A stretch of DNA of 13,442 nucleotides from Candidatus Rhabdochlamydia sp. (GTDB lineage Bacteria > Chlamydiota > Chlamydiia > Chlamydiales > Rhabdochlamydiaceae), in NCBI GenBank assembly GCA_030044075.1, contig JASHWM010000122.1, positions 1 to 13,442 on the forward strand, written 5' to 3'. Below, piece after piece: positions 8,238 to 13,442 of the stretch (position 1 is its first letter; every line of letters begins with the position of its first letter). Both the position numbers and the translations under genes were made by a program. Below the pieces are notes generated by a model. That model made no database searches. It was not told where the DNA came from and was given only the letters and a program-made list of their open reading frames with translations.

Positions 8238-8264
8238 GATATAATAACTAAAATTTTAATACAA
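8238..8264 (-). promoter_or_regulatory. Possible promoter for pbp2
   Basis: On the minus strand TTGTAT (8259-8264) and TATATC (8238-8243) are spaced 15 nt apart, 75 nt upstream of the pbp2 ATG. This is a weak match in AT-rich DNA. The 260-bp spacer 8164-8423 between divergent genes contains no ORF of merit. Confidence 0.25.
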
Positions 8265-8364
8265 GCAAGCAGACTTTTTCAAAACAAAATTATTTATAAT
8301 AAATAGAAATATGTATAATCTTATTTATAATTATAAAAATTAATTTTACAAATGTTTTAAACAA

Positions 8365-8393
8365 TTGAAATTAATAACGAAAAGAAGTAGGAT
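8365..8393 (+). promoter_or_regulatory. Candidate promoter for the first small membrane-protein gene
   Basis: TTGAAA (8365-8370), a 17-nt spacer and TAGGAT (8388-8393) lie 30 nt upstream of the ATG at 8424. The -35 lies in an 11-mer (CAATTGAAATT, 8362-8372) that recurs upstream of the paralogous gene at 9037-9047. Confidence 0.45.
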
Positions 8394-8423
8394 TATTCCC
8401 AAAAATACATAGGAATATTACTT

Positions 8424-9020
8424 ATGGCCGTTCATAACAGCCTCTTATACAGACCAGTAGAAGTCTCTGTAGAACAAATGCACGCCTCTTTTCAAGAACC
8501 AAGGGCAGACTTTGACATTAACGACTACCTGAACCGGGATGTCCTTGTCGCTGAGGGCAAAAAAGCTCTTACCACCGTCTGTTACGCCGGACTTTATTCT
8601 CTTGCAAGCGCTGTGATCGTAAGTGCTTTTACATCCATTACCGGCTCTACAGCCGCGATGTACATGTTTACCTACTATGTGACAAACAGCTTGGTTGGAC
8701 GGGTAAGCGAGCAAATCCTCGGCCCCGAACCAGAGAACTGGAAAAAAATCATCTCCGATATTACACAATTCGTTTTAAGCTTCTTAGCAGGCGTCGCAAT
8801 GGCAAATGCATGCGGCTTTCCTCTCACCCTTCTGCAAGGGTTTACAATCTCTGTCCTGACGACCGTCGGCCTGATCGTTGGCTTTACTGCTGCGGCAATT
8901 GGAGCGATCGGCGGACTATACGGCCTTGCCCACTCTCTCCCTATTCTAGCGAACGTCGCACATGGCGGAGAAGGGAACCGACAACTTTTTGAATTTCAAA
9001 GGAATGCCAACCAGCAGTAA
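8424..9020 (+). CDS. Hypothetical small membrane protein A, at the ompA position (paralogue of the next gene)
   Basis: A 198-residue protein not recognised from any characterised family. It has a hydrophilic N-terminus of about 45 residues starting MAVHNSLLYRPVE. Hydrophobic stretches follow at about 51-92 (likely two short helices around the GST AAMYMFT block), 114-134 and 140-170. The C-terminal tail is about 28 residues and hydrophilic. Conserved blocks shared with the downstream protein are STAAxYMFT (74-82), ILGPxP (98-103) and MANACGxP (126-133). There is no cleavable signal peptide and no beta-barrel character, so it is not a MOMP-like porin. It is probably an inner-membrane protein or an inclusion-membrane (Inc-like) protein, and the latter is inference only. 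AGGA (8411-8414) precedes the ATG by 9 nt. It lies between pbp2 and rpsB, where Chlamydiaceae carry ompA. Confidence 0.75.
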   Translation: MAVHNSLLYRPVEVSVEQMHASFQEPRADFDINDYLNRDVLVAEGKKALTTVCYAGLYSLASAVIVSAFTSITGSTAAMYMFTYYVTNSLVGRVSEQILGPEPENWKKIISDITQFVLSFLAGVAMANACGFPLTLLQGFTISVLTTVGLIVGFTAAAIGAIGGLYGLAHSLPILANVAHGGEGNRQLFEFQRNANQQ

Positions 9021-9039
9021 GCTGGAATATATTTAGCAA

Positions 9040-9066
9040 TTGAAATTTATCTAGTAGTTATAAAAT
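9040..9066 (+). promoter_or_regulatory. Possible promoter for the second small membrane-protein gene
   Basis: TTGAAA (9040-9045) and TAAAAT (9061-9066) are spaced 15 nt apart. This lies in the 131-bp spacer between the paralogues. The -35 copy is in the same 11-mer as at 8362-8372, which suggests that upstream DNA was duplicated along with the gene. The gene could equally be co-transcribed with its neighbour. Confidence 0.3.
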
Positions 9067-9151
9067 TGTTTAAAAATGAAAACCAGAATTGTTGCAATTA
9101 ATAGAAATGGAAAGTATCTTGGTTTCTCAAAAGTATCCAGGTGTTGATCAT

Positions 9152-9664
9152 ATGGCCGTTCATCATTACCCCCTCTATAGGCCAGTCGAGCCCTCTTTTC
9201 CCCTCCTTCCGATGGAGCCCAGGACAGAAGTCAACTGCAACGACCCAGATGTTCAGAACCGTGTCGCTGCCGTAGGAAGAAACGTCCTCGCAACAGTATT
9301 TTTCAGCAGTGCTTATGCGATCTTAAGTGCAGTTGTCATGGGATCTTTAACCTCGATTGCAGCCTCAACAGCTGCGGTCTATATGTTTACAAATTGTGTC
9401 GTCAACAGCATGATCGACCAGGCAGCTCCCGGTATCCTTGGGCCGAATCCTCCCGCTGGAAAAAAACTCATGGCAGCGATTACGCAAGTCGTCCTGGGCA
9501 TCCTGGCAGGCATCGGCATGGCAAACGCATGCGGAATGCCGATCACCTTTTGGGAGGGCTGCGCGGTCAGTATATGCACCGCCATCGCATCCATCCCCTT
9601 GGTCATACTTGTCTTCGCCCTGGGACTAGGGGCCATTCTCGCCGTCAACCAAGGCCAAAACTAA
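9152..9664 (+). CDS. Hypothetical small membrane protein B (tandem paralogue of the previous gene)
   Basis: A 170-residue protein from the ATG at 9152. An ATG at 9089 is in frame, but the internal one is preferred. There AGGTG (9139-9143) lies 8 nt upstream, and the resulting N-terminus MAVHHYPLYRPVE matches the MAVHNSLLYRPVE start of the upstream paralogue. Residues 41-136 align without gaps to residues 44-139 of that paralogue, with 46 of 96 identities by hand count. Hydrophobic segments are at about 48-88, 110-130 and 137-165, the last ending almost at the C-terminus. This copy lacks the hydrophilic tail of its sister. No catalytic motif or homologous family is recognised. The arrangement points to tandem duplication followed by divergence. 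A position directly before tRNA-Gly and rpsB again corresponds to the ompA site of Chlamydiaceae. Confidence 0.75.
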   Translation: MAVHHYPLYRPVEPSFPLLPMEPRTEVNCNDPDVQNRVAAVGRNVLATVFFSSAYAILSAVVMGSLTSIAASTAAVYMFTNCVVNSMIDQAAPGILGPNPPAGKKLMAAITQVVLGILAGIGMANACGMPITFWEGCAVSICTAIASIPLVILVFALGLGAILAVNQGQN

Positions 9665-9751
9665 CCGGCCTTCCCTCTGAAAAATAGTATCTATAAGAAC
9701 CTCTGCTCCATTTTCAAAAAAATTTTCTTTATTTAACTTCTAAAGAATCAC

Positions 9752-9780
9752 TTGCGGAAAATTCTAAGAAATCGTAAAAA
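9752..9780 (+). promoter_or_regulatory. Candidate promoter for tRNA-Gly / rpsB-tsf
   Basis: TTGCGG (9752-9757), a 17-nt spacer and TAAAAA (9775-9780) end 16 nt before the tRNA-Gly 5' end, the usual geometry for a tRNA promoter. The rest of the 132-bp spacer after the membrane-protein gene shows no terminator. Confidence 0.4.
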
Positions 9781-9796
9781 TTCTAGGTAACTTTGA

Positions 9797-9867
9797 GCGC
9801 CTGTAGTTCAATGGTAGAACCGTAGCCTTCCAAGCTACTTGTGTCAGTTCGATTCTGATCAGGCGCT
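9797..9867 (+). tRNA. tRNA-Gly (anticodon UCC)
   Basis: The complete cloverleaf folds by hand. The acceptor is GCGCCTG/CAGGCGC and the D stem is GTTC/GAAC. The anticodon stem is GTAGC/GCTAC with loop CTTCCAA (anticodon TCC). The T stem is GTCAG/CTGAT with loop TTCGATT. The discriminator is T, and CCA is not encoded. It lies 81 nt upstream of rpsB and probably shares its transcript. Confidence 0.96.
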
Positions 9868-9902
9868 TCATCTTATAAATCCAAATATTAACCAAGACCG
9901 AA

Positions 9903-9921
9903 ATCTTTTCTTAGAAAAGAT
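9903..9921 (+). promoter_or_regulatory. Hairpin in the rpsB leader
   Basis: Perfect 8-bp arms ATCTTTTC (9903-9910) and GAAAAGAT (9914-9921) enclose a TTA loop. They lie between tRNA-Gly and rpsB, ending 27 nt before the TTG start. It has no T tract, so it is not a terminator. rpsB leaders in many bacteria carry structures through which S2 represses its own synthesis, and whether this stem is part of one is unproven. Confidence 0.35.
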
Positions 9922-9948
9922 GCCGTCGTCAACATAAAGGGACAAGGC

Positions 9949-10737
9949 TTGGCAACAACAACTGAAGTCACTATTAAGGACCTCCTTGAAAGCGGTGCGC
10001 ATTTTGGACACCAAAGGCATCGCTGGAATCCGAAAATGAAACGTTTCATTTTCGAAGAACGCAATGGTATTTATATCATTGACCTTGCAAAAACAATCCA
10101 ACAGATCCGCAATGCTGCTGAAGTCGTGCGCGATGTCATAGGCAAGCGCAAGTCCATTCTTTTTGTCGGGACAAAGAAACAGGCAAAAAGCGTGGTACGC
10201 GAATGCGCGGAACAAGCTGGCGAATTCTATATTTGCGAACGCTGGCTCGGCGGAACACTTACAAACCTGAGCACGATCCGTCAATCTGTCAAAACCCTTG
10301 AGAGAATTGAAAAGAGGATCGCATCCGGTGGAGAAGGATTTACAAAAAAAGAGCTCTCTTTATTAAACAAAGACCAGATCAAACTAGACCGCAACCTCTC
10401 AGGAATCCGTGCGATGCGAAAAATTCCAGGTCTTCTCATCGTTGTAGATCCAAGCCGAGAGCACATTGCAGTTGCAGAAGCAAACAAGCTCGGCATCCCT
10501 GTGATGGCGCTTGTTGACACAAACTGCGATCCAGATCCAATCGACCATATCATCGCGTGCAACGACGATGCCTTAAAAAGCATCAAGCTCATCCTCCAAG
10601 CCCTTACACAAGCGATCGTCGACAAGAAAAATGAGATGTTCGTCGGGAAGGAAACAGCCGCAGAAGAAGAGGAAGATGAAGCAGAAGAACGTTCTTTAGA
10701 AAATCGCTTTGATGAAGAAGAGGATAAGGAGAACTAA
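9949..10737 (+). CDS. rpsB: 30S ribosomal protein S2 (TTG start)
   Basis: A 262-residue S2 protein that joins late in 30S assembly and contacts S1 near the mRNA exit region. The family motifs are clear: GAHFGHQRHRWNPKM (about residues 16-30), IYIIDLAKT (41-49), ILFVGTKKQA (64-73), RWLGGTLTN (96-104), and the later EANKLGIPVMALVDTNCDPD. The start is TTG at 9949. AAAGG (9936-9940) lies 8 nt upstream, the N-terminus then matches S2 proteins directly, and no nearby ATG gives a better fit. The last 27 or so residues are an acidic Glu-rich tail longer than in E. coli S2 (241 residues). The TAA overlaps the tsf ATG by one base, and the tsf ribosome site lies inside this gene, so the two are translationally coupled. 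Confidence 0.97.
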   Translation: MATTTEVTIKDLLESGAHFGHQRHRWNPKMKRFIFEERNGIYIIDLAKTIQQIRNAAEVVRDVIGKRKSILFVGTKKQAKSVVRECAEQAGEFYICERWLGGTLTNLSTIRQSVKTLERIEKRIASGGEGFTKKELSLLNKDQIKLDRNLSGIRAMRKIPGLLIVVDPSREHIAVAEANKLGIPVMALVDTNCDPDPIDHIIACNDDALKSIKLILQALTQAIVDKKNEMFVGKETAAEEEEDEAEERSLENRFDEEEDKEN

Positions 10738-11588
10738 TGAGCGTTAAAATCACAACAGAACTTATTAAAGAACTCCGGGAGAGAACCGGCGTCGGCATGG
10801 GAAAATGCAAAGAGGCGTTAGAAGGTGCTGGCGGGGACATCGAAAAAGCGATCGACATCCTCCGCAAGTCCGGCATGGCGTCTGCAGTTAAAAAAGAAGG
10901 ACGCGAAACCAATGAGGGGCTCATCGGGGCAGCAGAAGACTCATCTGCCGTAGCGGTTGTTGAGATCAATGCTGAGACAGACTTCGTTACCCAAAACGAG
11001 CGGTTTAAGCAGTTCCTCCAGGACATCTGCAAAGAAATCCTGCAGACAAAACCAAAGGACCTTGAAAGTTTTCTCCAGCAAAAATCCCTCAAAGACCCTT
11101 CGTTGACAATTGACGAGGTCCGTGCAGGGATTGTCCAAAGCCTCGGAGAGAACATCAAGATCAGCCGCATGAAGCTCATCTTAAAGAAAGCAAACTCTTC
11201 CGTCTCGATCTATAGCCACATGGGCGGAAAGATTGTAACTGTCGTCTTCATTGAAGGCGCATCAGGTGTAGAGAGCCTTTGCAAAGAGATCGGCATGCAC
11301 ATCGCTGCAGAGTCTCCTGAATATCTTCAGCCCTCCGATGTTCCATCGGACGCAAAGAATAGAGAAGAGGAGATCGCCCGCAGCCAAGTGGTCGGCAAAC
11401 CAGCAAACATAGTTGACAAGATCGTGGAAGGCAAAATGAACGCTTTTTATGATCAGGTCTGCCTTCTCCGCCAAAAATATATCAAGGATAGTTCCATCTC
11501 GATCGCCCAACTGCTCGAAGCAGAAGGCAAAAAAATCGGGAAGGCCCTTTCCATTACTCAATATTTGCGCTGGCAAATAGGAGCGTAG
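10737..11588 (+). CDS. tsf: Elongation factor Ts
   Basis: A 283-residue guanine-nucleotide exchange factor for EF-Tu. The N-terminal UBA-like domain (ITTELIKELRERTGVGMGKC, residues 5-24, to about 52) is followed by the EF-Tu-contacting motif TDFVTQNERF at 81-90. The core domain contains IYSHMGGKIVTVV (158-170). The C-terminal module is IVEGKMNAFYDQVCLLRQ (229-246), as in other EF-Ts proteins. Length matches the family (283 in E. coli). The start overlaps the rpsB stop (TAATG), and AAGGAG (10726-10731) lies 5 nt before it. A strong intrinsic terminator begins 9 nt after the stop, so rpsB-tsf form the main transcript of this pair. Confidence 0.97.
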   Translation: MSVKITTELIKELRERTGVGMGKCKEALEGAGGDIEKAIDILRKSGMASAVKKEGRETNEGLIGAAEDSSAVAVVEINAETDFVTQNERFKQFLQDICKEILQTKPKDLESFLQQKSLKDPSLTIDEVRAGIVQSLGENIKISRMKLILKKANSSVSIYSHMGGKIVTVVFIEGASGVESLCKEIGMHIAAESPEYLQPSDVPSDAKNREEEIARSQVVGKPANIVDKIVEGKMNAFYDQVCLLRQKYIKDSSISIAQLLEAEGKKIGKALSITQYLRWQIGA

Positions 11589-11597
11589 CAATCCAAT

Positions 11598-11631
11598 AAA
11601 AACCTCAAGTGCACCACTTGAGGTTTTTTTT
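11598..11631 (+). terminator. Strong intrinsic terminator after tsf
   Basis: Fourteen-base perfect arms (AAAAACCTCAAGTG at 11598-11611 and CACTTGAGGTTTTT at 11615-11628) enclose a CAC loop, with T continuing to 11631. The GC-containing core is 9 bp. It ends only 25 nt before the pyrH start codon, separating rpsB-tsf from pyrH-frr. Confidence 0.92.
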
Positions 11632-11656
11632 ATTAATAAAACACCCCCTTCAAACT

Positions 11657-12388
11657 ATGTCTCAGCAACTCCCTTATAAGCGCATCCTTCTAAAAATATC
11701 TGGCGAAGCTCTTATGAACAAAGAGCATTTTGGGCTGGAGCACAACGCTTGCCACGCGCTTGCTTCTGCGATCAAAGAGGCCCATGACATCGGCATACAG
11801 ATCGGAGTTGTAATAGGAGGAGGGAACATCTTCCGGGGATCGCTCGCAAAAGAGTTCCATTTCGAAAGGACGCCCGCAGACCATGTAGGGATGCTCGCAA
11901 CATGCATCAATGGACTTGTCCTCCAGCAGTCCCTTCACACCCTTGGATGCAAGAGCAAGGTCATGAGCGCCCTTCCCTTAAGCGGGATCGTAGAAGATTA
12001 TTCATGGCTGAAGGCCAATGAGTACCTTGAACAAAATATTATTGTGATTTTTGTAGGGGGCACAGGGAACCCTTACTTTACTACCGACACAGCCGCTGCA
12101 CTCAGAGCGAGCGAAATCAAGGCGGACATCCTTCTTAAAGGGACAAAAGTCGACGGGGTTTACGACAAAGACCCGCTCAAATACCCTGATGCAAAAAAAT
12201 ACACGACACTAAGCTATTCTCAAGCATTGATGGAACACCTTCACGTCATGGACGCAACAGCGATCGCCCTATGCCGAGAGAACAAAATTCCGATATACGT
12301 CTTTAATTTATTGCAGAAAGGGTCTATTTTGAACGCAATCTACCAAAAAAACAGTGGATCACTGGTAAAAGGAGAAAGCAAGCCATGA
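11657..12388 (+). CDS. pyrH: Uridylate kinase (UMP kinase)
   Basis: A 243-residue cytosolic enzyme of the amino-acid kinase fold that phosphorylates UMP to UDP, feeding pyrimidine nucleotide synthesis. Motifs from the ATG at 11657 are KRILLKISGEAL (8-19), VVIGGGNIFRG (51-61), DHVGMLATCING (75-86), GGTGNPYFTTDTAA (134-147) and KGTKVDGVYDKDP (161-173). The N-terminus MSQQLPYKRILLKISG matches the family. An in-frame GTG at 11609 would start inside the terminator stem and add 16 unrelated residues, so it is rejected. The 25 nt between terminator and ATG contain no G, so there is no Shine-Dalgarno. Initiation must be SD-independent or on a short leader. The stop overlaps the frr start by 4 nt. Confidence 0.96.
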   Translation: MSQQLPYKRILLKISGEALMNKEHFGLEHNACHALASAIKEAHDIGIQIGVVIGGGNIFRGSLAKEFHFERTPADHVGMLATCINGLVLQQSLHTLGCKSKVMSALPLSGIVEDYSWLKANEYLEQNIIVIFVGGTGNPYFTTDTAAALRASEIKADILLKGTKVDGVYDKDPLKYPDAKKYTTLSYSQALMEHLHVMDATAIALCRENKIPIYVFNLLQKGSILNAIYQKNSGSLVKGESKP

Positions 12389-12936
12389 GCGTTGTCAATC
12401 AAACAAAAACTAAAATGCAAGCTGCTTTAGATCATTTTAAACAAGAATTAAAAAACCTTCGAACAAACCGCGCGAACCCTGCTATTTTAGATAACGTGAC
12501 TGTTGAGGTGTATGGCGCGCAGATGCGCATCAAGGAGCTTGCGAATGTAACAACTCCTGAAGCGAGGCAGATCCTCATCACCCCTTTCGACCCTCAAACA
12601 ACGAATGCGATCGCCAAAGGGATCGAAAAAGCAAACCTCAACCTCCAGCCGATTGTTGATGGGCATAACGTCCGCATCACTATACCTCCAATGGATGAGG
12701 CCATGCGCAAAGAGATTGTCAAGCAGGGCAAGAAAAAAGTTGAGGACTCAAAAATTGTTATCCGAGATATTCGAAGAAAAAACAACGACCTGATCCGTAA
12801 GCAAAAGACCGATGGGGAAGTGACAGAAGACGTCATGAAAAAAACCGAAAAAGAGATCCAGGACCTGACTGACCAGTATTGCAAGGAGATCGATACTCTT
12901 TTTGCCGCAAAAGAAAAGGAGATTCTTACTGTTTAG
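12385..12936 (+). CDS. frr: Ribosome recycling factor
   Basis: A 183-residue cytosolic factor that, with EF-G, splits post-termination ribosomes. The family pattern is complete: LKNLRTNRANPAIL (22-35), MRIKELANVTTPEARQ (47-62), ITPFDP (65-70), VRITIPPMDEAMRKE (96-110) and RDIRRKNND (127-135), followed by the long C-terminal helix. Length is typical (185 in E. coli). It overlaps pyrH through ATGA. AAAAGGAG (12367-12374) lies 10 nt before the ATG, so both coupling and independent initiation are possible. In C. trachomatis frr (CT677) also follows pyrH (CT678). Confidence 0.97.
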   Translation: MSVVNQTKTKMQAALDHFKQELKNLRTNRANPAILDNVTVEVYGAQMRIKELANVTTPEARQILITPFDPQTTNAIAKGIEKANLNLQPIVDGHNVRITIPPMDEAMRKEIVKQGKKKVEDSKIVIRDIRRKNNDLIRKQKTDGEVTEDVMKKTEKEIQDLTDQYCKEIDTLFAAKEKEILTV

Positions 12937-12960
12937 CCTTGAAAAAAAAGAAGGCTTTTT
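12935..12960 (+). terminator. Weak intrinsic terminator after frr
   Basis: Six-base arms AGCCTT (12935-12940, overlapping the frr stop) and AAGGCT (12951-12956) enclose an A-rich 10-nt loop, and TTTTT at 12956-12960 follows. The stem is short and the loop large, so termination is likely partial. Confidence 0.5.
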
Positions 12961-12993
12961 ACTAAACTAGCAGCACCATTTAATACAAAAAAT

Positions 12994-13068
12994 GGCCCCA
13001 TCGTCTAGCCCGGTCTAGGACACCAGATTTTCATTCTGATAACAGGGGTTCGAATCCCCTTGGGGTCA
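12994..13068 (+). tRNA. tRNA-Glu (anticodon UUC)
   Basis: The acceptor is GGCCCCA/TGGGGTC (one G-T pair), the D stem is GTCT/GGAC, the anticodon loop is TTTTCAT (anticodon TTC), and the T arm is AGGGG-TTCGAAT-CCCCT. The discriminator is A and no CCA is encoded. The first pair of the anticodon stem is a C-A mismatch (13023/13039). Only 33 nt separate it from the frr terminator. Confidence 0.95.
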
Positions 13069-13075
13069 TACATTC

Positions 13076-13148
13076 GAGACATTAGCTCAGTCGGTAGAGC
13101 ACCTCACTTTTAATGAGGGGGTCGATGGTTCGAGTCCATCATGTCTCA
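13076..13148 (+). tRNA. tRNA-Lys (anticodon UUU)
   Basis: The acceptor is GAGACAT/ATGTCTC and the D stem is GCTC/GAGC. The anticodon stem is CCTCA/TGAGG with loop CTTTTAA (anticodon TTT). The T arm is GATGG-TTCGAGT-CCATC. The discriminator is A and no CCA is encoded. It starts 7 nt after tRNA-Glu, so the two are almost certainly processed from one precursor. Confidence 0.97.
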
Positions 13149-13309
13149 ACTCTCTCATTTCCTCTTACCGTTGAATTTAAATAAAAAAACCAAACTTACT
13201 TTTTATTACCAATTCTTTTTTTCTTGATTGTTGGTTATTAAAAAAACTCATATTAAAGATATTCTAAATGATCATATGTTAATATTCTTATTCGAAATAG
13301 GACAAGGAT

Positions 13310-13442
13310 ATGAAAAAAATTATTTTTCTTTGTTTGGCAAGTGTTACATTATTTGCTAATCCAAAAAACGACATTGTAGAATTTCCATTCCCTACTGAGA
13401 CGCTTGATGAGTATATTCAAAATGTCATGATGGATTGGAAGG
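13310..13442 (+). CDS. Exported protein, N-terminus only (possibly a serine hydrolase / beta-lactamase-like protein)
   Basis: Only 44 codons are visible before the window ends. The protein opens with a classical Sec signal peptide: MKK, the hydrophobic core IIFLCLASVTLF, and a likely cleavage after A16 (LFA|NPK). The mature part begins NPKNDIVEFPFPTETLDEYI and ends at DWK. The 'LDEYIQNVMMDWK' stretch resembles the segment just before the conserved 'VPG.avavv..g' of class C beta-lactamase-like serine hydrolases. That likeness is weak, and the diagnostic SxxK would lie beyond the window. AGGA (13299-13302) precedes the ATG by 7 nt. The preceding 161 bp (13149-13309) are AT-rich with no other gene. 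In C. trachomatis frr is followed by mcsA/mcsB-like genes (from memory), so the neighbourhood diverges here. Confidence 0.7.
   Translation, partial: MKKIIFLCLASVTLFANPKNDIVEFPFPTETLDEYIQNVMMDWK

Noticed and set aside
9089..9151. Upstream ATG at 9089 for the second small membrane protein
   Set aside because: The internal ATG at 9152 has a better ribosome site and reproduces the MAVH...LYRPVE start of its paralogue.
9394..9687. 97-codon plus-strand ORF overlapping the second membrane-protein gene
   Set aside because: Arg/His-rich frame-shifted shadow of a well-supported gene.
11609..11657. In-frame GTG start for pyrH at 11609 giving a 259-residue protein
   Set aside because: It lies inside the terminator stem, has no ribosome site, and adds 16 residues unlike any UMP kinase. 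The ATG at 11657 gives the family N-terminus.
12939..12968. Promoter for the tRNA-Glu/tRNA-Lys pair (TTGAAA with TAAACT)
   Set aside because: The -35 lies in the terminator loop and the -10 is poor. It is not distinguishable from background.
13175..13209. AT-only hairpin after tRNA-Lys as a terminator
   Set aside because: The arms are pure A/T in an AT-rich spacer, with no GC core, and such structures are expected by chance.

Overview
The window is a chromosomal segment from a member of the Chlamydiae, most likely an amoeba-associated or other non-Chlamydiaceae lineage. Three things support this. The gene neighbourhood sufB ... pbp2 ... rpsB-tsf-pyrH-frr matches, from memory, the Chlamydia trachomatis order CT684 ... 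CT682 ... CT680-CT677. The PBP2 is the oversized chlamydial type (1124 residues). A KDO cytidylyltransferase and a HAAAP-type aromatic amino-acid permease lie between them. The genus cannot be fixed from the sequence alone. Coding DNA is of moderate G+C, intergenic DNA is strongly AT-rich, and the three tRNAs do not encode CCA.

Left part (1-8163): six successive genes alternate strictly in strand. They are sufB (-, only its first 99 codons), a 715-residue protein built of 28-residue ankyrin-like repeats (+), kdsB (-), a tyrP-like permease (+), pbp2/mrdA (-), and then the first of two small membrane-protein genes (+). The convergent pairs touch or overlap (1-nt gap and 11-nt overlap). The divergent pairs are separated by AT-rich promoter regions. 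The sufB promoter is close to consensus, and the sufB/repeat-protein spacer also carries two adjacent perfect palindromes.

Middle part (8164-9796): where Chlamydiaceae carry ompA (MOMP), between pbp2 and rpsB, this genome has two tandem paralogous genes for small hydrophobic proteins (198 and 170 residues). They share a 13-residue N-terminal signature and a gap-free 96-residue core with 46 identities. Their function is unknown. This is the most novel part of the window.

Right part (9797-13442): tRNA-Gly(UCC), then the translation/nucleotide cluster rpsB (TTG start), tsf (overlapping by 1 nt), a strong intrinsic terminator, pyrH (no Shine-Dalgarno), frr (4-nt overlap), a weaker terminator, tRNA-Glu(UUC), tRNA-Lys(UUU), and the first 44 codons of a gene for a signal-peptide-bearing protein.

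Taken together, the window encodes the start of Fe-S cluster assembly (suf), cell-envelope functions (KDO activation for LPS, the septal/elongation transpeptidase), amino-acid uptake, and core translation functions (S2, EF-Ts, ribosome recycling) with UMP kinase. The lineage-specific genes are the repeat protein and the paralogous membrane pair. No mobile element, CRISPR array or phage gene was seen. No gene-free stretch exceeds about 280 bases.
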